From positions 17,655,789 through 17,719,788 of the forward strand of contig NC_087062.1 in the NCBI RefSeq assembly GCF_963678635.1: 64,000 bases of DNA. Direction: 5' to 3'. Positions 43,918-56,882 of this stretch are shown piece after piece. Both the position numbers and the translations under genes were made by a program. The notes under the pieces are model-generated. The model worked only from the letters and a program-made list of their open reading frames with translations. It ran no database searches and was not told where the DNA came from. The DNA is from Symsagittifera roscoffensis. Lineage: Eukaryota; Xenacoelomorpha; Acoela; Convolutidae. Each line of letters starts with the position of its first letter. Positions within the stretch are counted from its first letter, which is position 1.

Positions 43918-45038
43918 TTTATTCAATTCATTGAGACATAGAATTCACCCTTTGATCACTCGTTGTTCCGACCATTGCAAATTAGAAAATTTGTCTTCAG
44001 TTGTCTTTTTTAAAACTTTTTTTCTCCACGCTAAATGGTATGGGAATGGGCCGAATAACAGAATAAATTAAAGCTTTTTCAGTCAAAATTCGATAGATAT
44101 TAAGAAAATTTCAAAAAAATTTCCCAGTGTCAAAAAAAATGGTTTGAAAATTTTCAGTTTTAGTTTATATTCGAGCAAGTAAATCGTGTAAGTTTCATAA
44201 AAAAAATTATCATTTCTAGTGAAAAATCCTAACTTCACTCCAGGAAAACTGGTTTTGGAAGCCTCATTTAGCTTTTTCTTTGGCAAAAGTTTCAAAACCT
44301 GTTCTGCTGAAATATCAAAAATTTTACTGAAATAATACTTTGATTTGGTATTCGATTTTCAAAGACAACTTTTGTCGAGTATGTCTATATCACTAACGTT
44401 CTACCCGTTCGTATAGTTCTCTCATCACATGACCGTTAAAAAAACAACGCTAACTTTAATTATTTGAAGAAGAAAAAACCAAAACCTTTTTGTAGTTTCT
44501 TTTTAGAAATGTGGTTGGAACATTCTGTGATACTTGTACAGCAACTGGCTACTCTGTTTTGTAAAGGAAAAAAATTAAATTTTTTGAAAATTAATTATAT
44601 GAATAGGTTAACATTTAACTAAACTTAAAATAAATAATAATCTAAGGGCAAAACCATAGTTTTTTTTGATATTTGTAAGAAAGCAGGATTTGATATTTCA
44701 ATGTTGATAGCAACAAACAGAAGCAGCCAAAAACAAACTGAAGGCGATTAAAGTTGATGATAAGGAAAGCAATTAATAATCATTATTTACAAGGAACTTA
44801 ACAATTTACAATGAAGTTGAACTTTAAAAAACACAAAATGTATGAGAATAAAAATATGTACAATAAATTAAAACTGAAGAAAACTGCCTGTTACAGGTGA
44901 ACTTAAGCACAAACAACAAACATTGAAGCAACTTGAATAAATAATTTCATTAAATTAACAATTAAACCTGCATTGATTAATTTCAACTTTAATATTCATA
45001 TGACTACTGGATTTAAACATAGCAGCTTTAAAGAAAAA
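43918..45038. other. Intergenic region between convergent genes
   Basis: The 3' ends of the membrane-protein gene (+) and the T-box gene (-) face each other here. AATAAA at 44062-44067 serves the plus-strand gene. Nothing else seen. Confidence 0.4.
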
Positions 45039-46641
45039 TTAAAAGTTTCTAGCAGAAAATTCAATTGGCCCCAACTTCGGCATTATTCCATTTTGGCTGG
45101 GTGCTGCTTGCCCATGAAACATACTGCTGTTCAAATTCTCATATCCCGTCGGATTGTATCGCCAGTTTTGATTTATGTCAGTATTCAATTCATTCAAGAC
45201 TCTCAAATTGTTCACGTTCTGAAACCGATCCAGAGCGTTGTAATCTTCGACTTTCTGAGCATTTGGCTGTGCGATCAAAAGGTTCGAGCTTGCATCGCTG
45301 TTTTCATCTGCAGCAATTGTGGAGATGATGTCACAGAAACTTCTAGATTCTTCCGGAATTGTGACATGCAAAGGCACTGAGTTGCTCACTTCAGGCATGT
45401 TGGGCGAGTGTTCTGAAATTACTGATGAGATGCTTTCTGGCCCCGAAGAACTTTCGCCGTTTGCAGATGATACACTTTGAGGCCCCGCAACACTATGAGG
45501 TCCAGAAACGCTATGGGGTCCCGAAATACTTAGTGACCCGGAAACGCTGGGTGGTCCGGATACACTTTGGTTTCTTGAATAATATTGCAAATCTGAGGAC
45601 ACACTTTGAGGTCCTGAAAAGCCTTCAACTCCTGATGAAACATTCGGAGGACCTGAGTAATTTTGGCCGGCACCTGGAAAGTTTTGAACGCTTGTAACAT
45701 TTTGGGGCCCCATAGACACCGTTTGAGATCGATTTTCGAGCTGATAACAAAATGACTTCGCTTCAGGTTCTGCGCAGGCATAAGAACATGAAGAGGACTG
45801 TGAATCCTCGTTGTTTTCAACGAGATCGGAAAAATCTCGCTTGCGTGAGATTTGGAGATCGTTTGTCGACTGCGCTCCATACAATCCCGAAACGTTTCTT
45901 TCATTTATCAGGTAATTGCTAGTGTTGCTTTCCAGGTTCAACCTGTTAATCGAAAAACTAGGCTTGTGTTGCAGAGGCAGCATTGACTGGCAGAATGAGT
46001 TTTGAGCCGAATTCGAAGCGGAACTTCCAGTTGTTTGTGGGTACATTGGATTGAACGTAGTATTACTTGGAAGGGGTGCTAGCTGAGAATACAGAGGGTG
46101 GTTCTGATAGCTTCGGGGCAAATTCTGAGTTGATTGTTGCGGGTTTAAACTGAAGATCGGGTTTACATTTTGTACTTGATTCATCGGGGTGTTGTAAATT
46201 GATTGCAGGGGAGCCGCGTAGTTTGCTGAACCATTTTGGATTGGATGCCTCTGAGCATAGTTCTGTCCCATTCTTGTCTGGAACTGACTTTGTTTCTGGC
46301 TTTGATGTAATTGATTTTGATGATTCGCAAAGTATGCATTTTGTTGTGCATTGTAGTAAGATGGAAACGCGACTCTGCTTAGCTCAGGGATCTTCAGTGC
46401 CTCGTGATGCTCAGGTTTCATCAACTGAGATTGCAAGTATTGGTTAGAATTCGGGTACTGTGAAATAGCAGATGTGAATTGAGTGGGGTTCGGGTAAGGT
46501 GCAATAAATGGAGGGCGCATCTGCATTTGTGGCATTGGGTTGAAGGGGTGCATAGTGGAATGGACTTGCTGCATGAATGGGTATTGCCCTCCAAATTGCA
46601 TACCGGGCATTTGAGCATGTAGATTGGACATCATCATGTTT
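45039..46641 (-). CDS. Tbr: T-box gene exon 4
   Basis: The acceptor TTAATGTTCAG precedes 46641; 533 codons to the stop at 45039. Low-complexity C-terminus: Met/Gln/Asn/Pro-rich first, then the repeat segment at 45436-45725. Confidence 0.9.
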
Positions 46642-48221
46642 CTGAACATTAAGAAAATTGAAAAATGCAACAAGTTGGATTAAATATAAAGCTTCTACTG
46701 TATAAGAACTTGTGTATAATCACTAAAAAATTCACTAAAAAAATCACTAAAAAAGTGTATCTAGGAACAAAAATACATAAATGAGTGTTCAGAATTCAAA
46801 ATTACGTACGAAACATCTTCGAAAATATATAAATCTTCCTGTTAGACTTATAAAACTTCAACCTAAGAAAATAAAACATAATACGATTTTCAGCTTGGAT
46901 CAACTTACTTTTCCTGTACGTCCCTGAACCCTTTAGCGAATGGATTGTGGTCTATTTTGAGTTGGGTCATGGCCGAGTTCTGGTAGGCTGTGACTGCGAT
47001 GAACTTGGTCTGTTCCAGAGTCAGCTTAAGGGATCCAAAGCCAGAGCGGGTTTCATTGACGACCAGCAGTTGGGGCTGGTAGAAACTCATCGAGTTCAAA
47101 ATCACCTGCAAAAAAATGCTAAATTTAGACAAATTCTATACAGCGGTTTTACTATTTTATATGCATTATATTTTGTAACCTTTAATTTCAACTGTTGTGC
47201 TATTTTGCAAATTAACAGGTTTTGTTAAGCAAAAATTTCACAAGGGGCAGATTTTTTCATTCGAAAAATTGTTTTTTTTTTGCAACCGACAGGAAATATT
47301 TTGGCGGTGGACTTACTTGTCCCTTGTCTTTGCTCTGTTTGTTGTTAGTGAGTTTGAGCTTGGCGAAGCTGATCTCTTCCGACCTGTTCCAATACTTCCC
47401 ATCTGCGGGCGAAGAGGGATGTCGACACAGCAACGTCTCTGAAAGTAATTCAAATGTGATTTTACATGTTTGAAATGGAATTTTACATGTTTAAACAGTT
47501 AGCAAGATATTTTACCTCTCGGAAGCGGCTGATTCTTTCCCACAACTTTCCAAGCCCCTCCACTGAATTTCCAAGTATTCTGGTCTGTGGGCTTGAAGTA
47601 AACATAGACACTGTACTTATCATTCGGAATGAACCCCGAAATTTCAAACGACAGCTGTGGAAAAATCCTCCTGCCCGATTTGGTCACGATCATTTCTGTG
47701 TTCACGTTGCTAAACTTGTCCCACAAGTCTTTATTCACGAGGTGAGCCTGCAAGTTTTCATTCTGAGAAATGAAGTTATCTTCGTGCAAATCAACAAATT
47801 GTAGAACTTCGTGAGCAGTTGACGGGTTGGCAGAAAAGTTTTCCGGCTCGTTTCTCGGCTTTTGGATTTTTCTGCTCGTTGAACTGCTGTCCAAAGTTTT
47901 CTCACTGATTTCGGGTTCATTGGGCCGAGGTTTCTGTTCGCCGAAATCTGCTTGAACCGACGATGTTGGGACATTTTCGAAATTGATGTTGGGTTGTAAA
48001 ACTTCCGTAGGTTTTATTTCATTGATGATCTTGATTTCATAGCCGATTTTGCTAGCTAATTTGGTTGAATCGTAAGAGAAATTTTGATCTTGTATAGTAG
48101 CAGCGGGGGTTTTGAAGAACTGGATCTGACCCGTCGGCGGACTATCGTGATTTTCAGGGTAATGTTCAGTATCTGGCGTTGAACCCGGAATGATTATCAA
48201 ATCACTGAAATCGTTCATCAT
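45039..48221 (-). CDS. Tbr: T-box transcription factor, T-brain/Eomes type, ~875 aa, four exons
   Basis: Four exons on the minus strand (48221-47516, 47438-47317, 47105-46909, 46641-45039) join in frame with GT-AG introns of 77, 211 and 267 bp. Residues ~161-342 form the T-box: TEMIVTKSGRRIFPQLSF, WKFSGGAWKVVGK, SFAKLKLTNNK, FIAVTAYQN and TQLKIDHNPFAKGFRD. The SFEISGF, WKF.GG.W, EISF.KLKLTNNK and TQLKIDHNPFAKGFRD stretches favour the T-brain/Eomes/Tbx21 subfamily over Brachyury or Tbx2. It would bind T-site DNA in the nucleus. The N-terminus (1-160) is polar. The 530-residue C-terminus is Gln/Asn/Pro/Met-rich and then carries Ser-Gly-Pro repeats; both look disordered, as expected for activation regions. 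The start is the first of two adjacent ATGs. Confidence 0.9.
45436..45725 (-). repeat. Ser-Val-Ser-Gly-Pro coding repeats in the T-box protein
   Basis: About a dozen degenerate units of the form SVSGP or SGPxSVS, six to twelve residues long, encode a disordered low-complexity stretch. Confidence 0.7.
46909..47105 (-). CDS. Tbr: T-box gene exon 3
   Basis: 197 nt; acceptor TTTTTTTGCAG, donor GTAAGT. Encodes the last third of the T-box (VILNSMSFYQPQ to AKGFRDVQE). Confidence 0.9.
47317..47438 (-). CDS. Tbr: T-box gene exon 2
   Basis: 122 nt, between an acceptor TTACTTTCAG and a donor GTAAGT. Encodes the HPSSPADGKYW to NNKQSKDKGQ part of the T-box. It has few usable start codons of its own, so it is easily missed. 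Confidence 0.85.
47516..48221 (-). CDS. Tbr: T-box gene exon 1
   Basis: ATG 48221-48219, 235 codons plus one base; donor GTAAAA starts at 47515. Contains the first ~75 residues of the T-box. Confidence 0.85.
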
Positions 48222-48962
48222 TTTTTCTGAACGATGGATCGAAATTGCACAGTGCAGATTAATTGGACAAGATTGCAAATGAAGACGAATGTCAATGAAA
48301 ATTGCGTAATAATTACGTAATCTGACGTATAGTTGAAATAGTTTTGCAATTAACTGAAGTGTGTGAGAGCTTTTTCAGAATGGCGGTTGTTGAGATGGAC
48401 TGACATGAGAAAGTTTTTAACTGACAGGTTTGAAAAAGAGGTATTTTTCACCTTTGTTTGAAGGTGTTTACCGGGCGACTCAAATAACAAACAATTCGAA
48501 CTGGTTTGTTTGTGGCTTGGAACAGGAATGAATTTGCTGGACTCAAATGACAGGATATCTTTTGGTGCATGGCGATAAACAAATCAGCTCAAACCGGATC
48601 CTCGCAGAGGCGTGAACTGAAACTGGCGCGAAAAACCCTATCATAACTGGATTATCTGATTTTTAACCCAAGTGTAAAAGTTAGGTCCATTATCAAGTCT
48701 GTAACTGCAGATTTCCTTGTTTATCAATTTCAGCCCGGGATAAACATAATAATAGCATTAAGTTTATCCATCCTTGGGAATAGGGTGTGAAATGATGTTG
48801 TTGTTTAATATTTCACAGATAATCCTATCAGTTTAACAGGTTTAGTACAATCGTAACGGATATTTTGGATGGCATCCCAAGTGTATGATTCGTTTCCTAG
48901 GTTGAGCGGATGTGTATGATTAAGAAAGTATAAGCAAAATATGCTTTTGCTAAACAATAGAT
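48222..48962 (-). promoter_or_regulatory. Upstream region of the T-box gene
   Basis: Holds the presumed 5' UTR and promoter. I see no clear TATA box or other site to name. Confidence 0.3.
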
Positions 48963-48970
48963 CTTCATCC

Positions 48971-49061
48971 GGATCTACTTAACAATCTCCCCCCCTATTG
49001 TAGCTACCAAAGAATCTCCCCCCTTTCTTGAAAGGGGGGTGTGAGATTGTTAAGTAGATCC
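48971..49061. mobile_element. 91-bp mini inverted-repeat element with 8-bp target duplication
   Basis: Perfect 19-bp inverted repeats (48971-48989 and 49043-49061, GGATCTACTTAACAATCTC and its complement), flanked on both sides by CTTCATCC (48963-48970 and 49062-49069). A second hairpin, CCCCCCTTT...AAAGGGGGG, is nested inside (49017-49038). An 8-bp duplication suits hAT-type transposition, but the termini do not look like typical hAT ends. Confidence 0.65.
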
Positions 49062-49138
49062 CTTCATCCAAAACAGCGGACCAATGAAAGAAAGCTTCAA
49101 ACCTCCTCGAGAAAAATTCATATGAGGTAATGTGGACC

Positions 49139-49184
49139 AAGTTAACATCCTCCCCCAAAGCCGTTTGGGGGAAGGATGTTAACT
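49139..49184. repeat. GTTAACATCC hairpin
   Basis: Arms AAGTTAACATCCT and AGGATGTTAACTT enclose a CCCCCAAA-GCCG-TTTGGGGG stem with one bulged base, so about 21 bp can pair. No target duplication seen. Confidence 0.6.
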
Positions 49185-49350
49185 TAAATCTAAGTTGGGA
49201 GTTTTCATCCAATCAGAATCGAGCATTTTACATCGAGAATTTCTGGTAATGTAAGCAAAGAATAGCGATTTTTTAAAATATGTTCGTCCCTCCCCCCTCC
49301 CATACCCTATTGAAAAGGGGGAACTTAATTACATGGTAAAAATAACTCGA

Positions 49351-49402
49351 ATATGATTAACAGTTAAATTTTAGCCCAAAATAGGGGCGGGAATTCTTAA
49401 CT
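49351..49402. repeat. Degenerate GTTAA...TTAAC hairpin
   Basis: An imperfect inverted repeat with AGTTAAATTTTAGCCC on the left and GGGAATTCTTAACT on the right. It looks like a decayed relative of the two hairpins upstream. Confidence 0.35.
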
Positions 49403-50031
49403 TGCTACCATAGGGAAGGAGAGATGTTTAACAAAACCCGAATAATATGCGAAAAAATGGGATCACTTGTAAACAACCCGTACCCCTATTGCAAAGGGGG
49501 ATTGGTTACTAGACCAGGCTCAATTTATGTAATGCTTAACCTGGTAGCTTAATCCTGTACAATACTGCCCATAGAAGATCATTAAGTCCAAATACGTTTC
49601 ATCGCTCGCACAAAATGATAACCTCACATTAACGTAGTTCTACTTATGTTACAATCCATTTTCTCAAATGCAAAAATAGCGCAGTTAAGTTCTCGGATTT
49701 TTCAGGGATTCGACCACCCTCGGACAGTCCAATGAGTATATTTACTTTTCTTCAGATGCATTTGGGTAAAGGTGACTTTGAACTGAATTTCAAAACTTTT
49801 TAAAAACTCCAAAAAACGGAGTTTTGGACCTGCTGTTTTTCAAAAATTCGCATGCAAAGTAAAAGTTTTTGGAAAAATGGGCTGTTTTATAATTTGTTTG
49901 GGAGTGTTAGGTAGATCAATTTGGTCAATCTAAAACAAACAATTCGTCAGAAACTTTGAAAATCTCATCCCCCCACCCCCACCTCAAAAAATCCTAGATC
50001 TAACCCTTTGTAAAAAGCAGCAGTATATCCA
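49403..50031. other. No gene seen
   Basis: Contains further C-run/G-run pairs (for example ACCCCTATTGCAAAGGGGG near 49482-49500) of the same style as the hairpins. Otherwise AT-rich and unassigned. Confidence 0.3.
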
Positions 50032-53000
50032 TTTTGGATATAGGCCAACAAGCCGAAGGGCAAACAAACCGAAAATAGGATTACCATTGCACAAGCTGAA
50101 AACTTATTTTTGTTATGCAACATAACAACAGATTGTCCTTGATGTTATGCAATAGTTAGGTAATTCTGATGTATTTTACGTTATTCTGATGCAATTTTGG
50201 CTTCAAGATATGGCGGTTTGTAGACATGACGGTTTGCTGATTATCCGCCATCCTTTTTATGTCTAAAAGAAGCAGATGTGTTAGCGTAGTTGTATCAGGT
50301 TGCTAGAGCCAATTTGTTCATAAGATGCTTCAAACTTCATCAGCATGTGGCAAATTGCCAACATCAGCTTAAAATAGTATTAGTATTTAGAGTATTTTTG
50401 GCTTCTTACATTGGAAAGTTTCTCTAACTTTTCTCTATTGTTCCGACAATGACCATAGTACTCTTCCATCTTAACTTTAATAGACAAAAAAACTAGCTTA
50501 TCAAAATGCAAAAATGAGCTACGAGCACCTAATGAGGCTTGCATGCTTTTCAAATTTCGAGTTGTTAATGTGTTTGTCTTTTTTTTTCGCAAAGCAATAT
50601 AATCTTGAAGTTCTGCGCCATAATCGTATTTGGCAAATCCGTATCTGGTTACTTTAGATCCGTATTTGGCGAATTATTTGCACTTTCTTCTGTAAATATC
50701 TGAACGTTTTTTTTTCTGATCACTTTTTGTCTACCAACAAACAAATTCAGAAGAAAAAGCATTTTAGGTTTCAAGGTTCTATTCGCTATCGCCGAGTAAT
50801 TTGAAATAGCACTCTAGTAGGATTCTCGTAATTGTTCCAGCCAATTGAAAAATGGGGAGGAGTTTTGTATTCGGTTGTCTTTTACTTCTTTCTTTTTCTT
50901 TTTTTTTGTTTTCCACACACAATCAGGTACCACAAGTAATCATCGGAATGAGTTGAGTGATATGTCATATTAAAACCCTTTTAGTCGTGATTCGAACCAC
51001 ATTTAAAAAAATCCAAAAAAGTCGCAGTGTCGAGAAAAACCGGTTTGAACTTTTTGGTTTTGTCCGAGTTAAGGTAAGCGAGCAAGCTGAGTTCGTTTTC
51101 ATCCAAAAAAAAATTCACAGTTGATCATCGGAACTATTTAAAAAAGATAAGCCTCGAAACTTTAACAAGATTGTTTTTTCAAAATTTTACCGCAATAAAA
51201 AAAAACTTTTTGCAACAAAAGCTCACAGCAATTTCTGCAGAAAAAATTGAAAAATGTTTCTTTGAGTTTTTTTCATATTTGTTCTTGTAGTTTTTTCGGG
51301 TCCTTTTTTGGCAACAAAATGTTGACCGATTTGCCTATTTTACTTTTGTGACTGTTAAATATACCTAAATTTCAGGTTTTTGTCAGATCTTTTCATCATG
51401 CACAAAAAACAACGCTAATTTAAAACAAAACTTTAAGGTTAACTGAATTTCAAGGTACAACCAACGTGTATGGATTGCTTATTGGGTTCAAAATTGGTTC
51501 GACTCTTTCTAGTTGAAGTTTTGACACAGAATACCTTTAATCACTTATTCAATCATGAAATTTAGGCAAGCAGTTCAATTTCTTGTGATTTTATCATCAG
51601 ATTAGTGCTTATTTCAAATTTTTATGAACCGTTTTCTGCAAATAATGATATTGATTTGCAAATGTTGATATCAGGCGTTTCCTCTGAAAAGTTTCAATCT
51701 TTCTTTGACTCATGCGATCATACTTTTTTAATTAAACATAGCAAAACAGATTTAATCCGCATTCGAACAAAAACGCAGTATTTACCAACACTGGACATAT
51801 AAGTTGTTAATAAAGATGACTCGGGGTTTCGAAGTTTTGTTCAACGAAAGTTTCACAAATAAAATGATTGGCTTTGTAAATATTTCTGTTTTTTTTCTTT
51901 TTTTTTCTTGTTGTTTATAGCAGGAGAGAGAGGAGTCGAACATGAAGCGAAAATGATTTAGTGGTATGAAAAACATACCCAAATAAATAGTTTTTGGATC
52001 TTGTTGATCAACCCCGGTTTGAGAAAAATCTAAACCTTCAAAAAAGTTTTTTCTATTTAAATTTGGTAACGAGAGCCGGAGTTTATAAATGGATAAGTAT
52101 TTAATCATTTTATTCTGTTGTTTTTTGTAATATAATCAAAATTTGCAATTTAAAAAAATACCAAAAAATTTTAGGTTGAAGTGTTTGTACGGTTTGTGAC
52201 GAAAATTAATCCACAGAAATATGTTTTCCATGTAAAATTGGGTATGACAGCTAGACTTTTTAAATGTTTAATTAATCAATCACTAAAGTCTGTTTTTTGG
52301 TATCGGATCAGAATTTGCAAATTAAAAAAATAAATTTTGGATATAGGCCAACAAGCCGAAGGGCAAACAAACCGAAAATAGGATTACCATTGCACAAGCT
52401 GAAAACTTATTTTTGTTATGCAACATAACAACAGATTGTCCTTGATGTTATGCAATAGTTAGGTAATTCTGATGTATTTTACGTTATTCTGATGCAATTT
52501 TGGCTTCAAGATATGGCGGTTTGTAGACATGACGGTTTGCTGATTATCCGCCATCCTTTTTATGTCTAAAAGAAGCAGATGTGTTAGCGTAGTTGTATCA
52601 GGTTGCTAGAGCCAATTTGTTCATAAGATGCTTCAAACTTCATCAGCATGTGGCAAATTGCCAACATCAGCTTAAAATAGTATTAGTATTTAGAGTATTT
52701 TTGGCTTCTTACATTGGAAAGTTTCTCTAACTTTTCTCTATTGTTCCGACAATGACCATAGTACTCTTCCATCTTAACTTTAATAGACAAAAAAACTAGC
52801 TTATCAAAATGCAAAAATGAGCTACGAGCACCTAATGAGGCTTGCATGCTTTTCAAATTTCGAGTTGTTAATGTGTTTGTCTTTTTTTTTCGCAAAGCAA
52901 TATAATCTTGAAGTTCTGCGCCATAATCGTATTTGGCAAATCCGTATCTGGTTACTTTAGATCCGTATTTGGCGAATTATTTGCACTTTCTTCTGTAAAT

Positions 53001-56000
53001 ATCTGAACGTTTTTTTTTCTGATCACTTTTTGTCTACCAACAAACAAATTCAGAAGAAAAAGCATTTTAGGTTTCAAGGTTCTATTCGCTATCGCCGAGT
53101 AATTTGAAATAGCACTCTAGTAGGATTCTCGTAATTGTTCCAGCCAATTGAAAAATGGGGAGGAGTTTTGTATTCGGTTGTCTTTTACTTCTTTCTTTTT
53201 CTTTTTTTTTGTTTTCCACACACAATCAGGTACCACAAGTAATCATCGGAATGGGTTGAGTGATATGTCATATTAAAACCCTTTTAGTCGTGATTCGAAC
53301 CACATTTAAAAAAATCCAAAAAAGTCGCAGTGTCGAGAAAAACCGGTTTGAACTTTTTGGTTTTGTCCGAGTTAAGGTAAGCGAGCAGGCTGAGTTCGTT
53401 TTCATCCAAAAAAAAATTCACAGTTGATCATCGGAACTATTTAAAAAAGATAAGCCTCGAAACTTTAACAAGATTGTTTTTTCAAAATTTTACCGCAATA
53501 AAAAAAAACTTTTTGCAACAAAAGCTCACAGCAATTTCTGCAGAAAAAATTGAAAAATGTTTCTTTGAGTTTTTTTCTTATTTGTTCTTGTAGTTTTTTC
53601 GGGTCCTTTTTTGGCAACAAAATGTTGACCGATTTGCCTATTTTACTTTTGTGACTGTTAAATATACCTAAATTTCAGGTTTTTGTCAGATCTTTTCATC
53701 ATGCACAAAAAACAACGCTAATTTAAAACAAAACTTTAAGGTTAACTGAATTTCAAGGTACAACCAACGTGTATGGATTGCTTATTGGGTTCAAAATTGG
53801 TTCGACTCTTTCTAGTTGAAGTTTTGACACAGAATACCTTTAATCACTTATTCAATCATGAAATTTAGGCAAGCAGTTCAATTTCTTGTGATTTTATCAT
53901 CAGATTAGTGCTTATTTCAAATTTTTATGAACCGTTTTCTGCAAATAATGATATTGATTTGCAAATGTTGATATCAGGCGTTTCCTCTGAAATGTTTCAA
54001 TCTTTCTTTGACTCATGCGATCATACTTTTTAAATTAAACATAGCAAAACAGATTTAATCCGCATTCGAACAAAAACGCAGTATTTACCAACACTGGACA
54101 TATAAGTTGTTAATAAAGATGACTCGGGGTTTCGAAGTTTTGTTCAACGAAAGTTTCACAAATAAAATGATTGGCTTTGTAAATATTTCTGTTTTTTTTT
54201 CTTTTTTTTTCTTGTTGTTTATAGCAGGAGAGAGAGGAGTCGAACATGAAGCGAAAATGATTTAGTGGTATGAAAAACATACCCAAATAAATAGTTTTTG
54301 GATCTTGTTGATCAACCCCGGTTTGAGAAAAATCTAAACCTTCAAAGAAGTTTTTTCTATTTAAATTTGGTAACGAGAGCCGGAGTTTATAAATGGATAA
54401 GTATTTAATCATTTTATTCTGTTGTTTTTTGTAATATAATCAAAATTTGCAATTTAAAAAAATACCAAAAAATTTTAGGTTGAAGTGTTTGTACGGTTTG
54501 TGACGAAAATTAATCCACAGAAATATGTTTTCCATGTAAAATTGGGTATGACAGCTAGACTTTTTAAATGTTTAATTAATCAATCACTAAAGTCTGTTTT
54601 TTGGTATCGGATCAGAATTTGCAAATTAAAAAAATAAATTTTGGATAATGTGTTTCAATTACGGTTTGGGGAAGAATCGAAACATTCTGAGACTTTTCCC
54701 ATGTAAAAATAGGTACGACAGCTTGACTTTGTAAATGATGAAGCATTATTTGAATTGAGCTTGTTTTTTTTTTGCAATCCGATCAAAATTTGCAAAGTTG
54801 TTTTTGTTTATCCTATCAAAGTGGCTTAATTTTCATAGTACTGAAGTATACGTTATAGTACTGATAATATAACGGATACTTTCATCTTAAATCTAATTTA
54901 CGGTATGACTTCAACTAGGCTATGCATTGAGAGAAGAAATTTTTCCTCTGACAATTTCGGATTTAAGTTCTCACTGCTGCGACCATCTTTTATTCAAAAA
55001 CAGATTTCATTCGCAATATAACAAAATTTCAGTAATTGACTATCTAGGTTTAATGACTACATCAGGGTTCAAGAGAGTAATTTTCAAGGGCGATTAAATA
55101 TTTTGAGTATTTCAAAGCGAAAATGATTTAGTGGTATGAAAAACATACCAAAATAAATAGTTTTTGGATCTTGTTGATCAACCCCGGTTTGAGAAAAATC
55201 TAAACCTTCAAAAAAATTTTTTCTATTTAAATTTGGTAACGAGAGTCGGAGTTTATAAATGGATAAGTATTTAATCATTTTATTCTGTTGTTTTTTGTAA
55301 TATGATCAAGTTTTGCAATTTAAAAAAAATACCAACAAATTTTAGGATTAGGTGTTTGTACACTTAGTGAAGAATCTTAACCTACAGAAATATGTTTTCC
55401 ATGTAAAATTGGGTACGACAGCTAGACTTTTTAAATGTTTAAGTAATCAATCACTAAAGTCTGTTTTTTGGTATCGGATCAGAATTTGCAAATTAAAAAA
55501 AAAATTTTGGATAATGTGTTTCAATTACGGTTTGGGGAAGAATCGAAACATTCTGAGACTTTTCCCATGTAAAAATAGGTACGACAGCTAGACTTTGTAA
55601 ATGATGAAGCATTATTTGAATTGAGCTTGTTTTTTTTTGCAATCCGATCAAAATTTGCAAAGTTGTTTTTGTTTATCCTATCAAAGTGGCTTAATTTTCA
55701 TAGTACTGAAGTATACGTTATAGTACTGATAATATAACGGATACTTTCATCTTAAATCTAATTTACGGTATGACTTCAACTAGGCTATGCATTGAGAGAA
55801 GAAATTTTTCCTCTGACAATTTCTGATTTAAGTTCTCACTGCTGCGACCATCTTTTATTCAAAAACAGATTTCATTCGCAATATAACAAAATTTCAGTAA
55901 TTCACTATCTAGGTTTAATGACTACATCAGGGTTCAAGAGAGTAAATTTCAAGGGCGATGAATTATTTTGAGTATTTCAAAGCGAAAATGATTTGGTAGT

Positions 56001-56722
56001 ATGAAAAACATACCCAAACAAATAGTTTTTGGATCTTGTTGATCAACCCCGTTTGAAAAAAATCTAAACCTTCAGAAAATTTTTTTCTATTTAAATTTGG
56101 TAAAGAGAGCCGGAATTTGTAAATGGATAAGTATTTACCATGGGAGGATTTTTGTATTCGGTTGTCTTTTACTTCTTTCTTTTTCTTTTTTTTTTGTTTT
56201 CCACACACAATTAGGTACCACAAGTAATCATCGGAATGGGTTGAGTGATATGTCATATTAAAGCCCTTTTAGTCGTGATTCGAACCACATTAAAAAAAAT
56301 CCAAAAAAGTCGCAGTGTCGAGAAAAACCGGTTTGAACTTTTTGGTTTTGTCCGAGTTAAGATCAGCGAGCAGGCTTAGTTCGTTTTCATCCAAAAAAAA
56401 TTCACAGTTGATCATCGGAATTATTTAAAAAAGATAAGCCTCGAAACTTTAACAAGATTGTTTTTTCAAAATTTTACCGCAATAAAAAAAAACTTTTTGC
56501 AACAAAAGCTCACAGCAATTTCTGCAGAAAAAATTGAAAAATGTTTCTTTGAGTTTTTTTAAGTATTTGTTCTTGTAGTTTTTTCTGGTCCTTTTTTGAC
56601 AACAAAATGTTGACCAATTAGCCTGTTTTACTTCTGTGACTGTTAAATATACCTAAATTTCAGGTTTTTGTCAGATCTATCCATCATGCACAAAAAACAA
56701 CGCTAATTTAAAACAAAACTTT
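50032..56722. repeat. Complex tandem array of 2.3-kb and 0.87-kb units
   Basis: Units begin TTTTGGATA at 50032, 52335, 54639 and 55505, giving lengths of 2303, 2304, 866 and about 636 bp. The last joins at about 56141 to a copy of 53157-53740. The first two units are almost identical. The 866-bp units repeat the end of the 2.3-kb unit plus a diverged segment. No convincing protein is encoded. Confidence 0.8.
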
Positions 56723-56882
56723 ATGAAACAAAACTTTTTTATGTGTTTTAAAAAAAATTATTTGGTCTGACAGCACCCGGCTTTCCTTGTTTTTCCATGC
56801 CAAACTCTGAAAAATACATAAGAAAAAGTTGCTAGGTCTAAAAACAAATATGCATACAACTACAATATCAATTCAAAAATAA

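Noticed and set aside
45530-45904. 124-codon minus-strand ORF in a second frame of the T-box C-terminus
   Set aside because: Shadow of the repeat-rich exon 4.
50380-50592. 70-codon minus-strand ORF, identical at 52683-52895
   Set aside because: No ATG start, no motif; identity is explained by the recent tandem duplication of the DNA.
51782-52108. Minus-strand ORF repeated four times (also 54110, 55084, 55963)
   Set aside because: The copies differ by frameshifts and end differently, as expected of a noncoding repeat.
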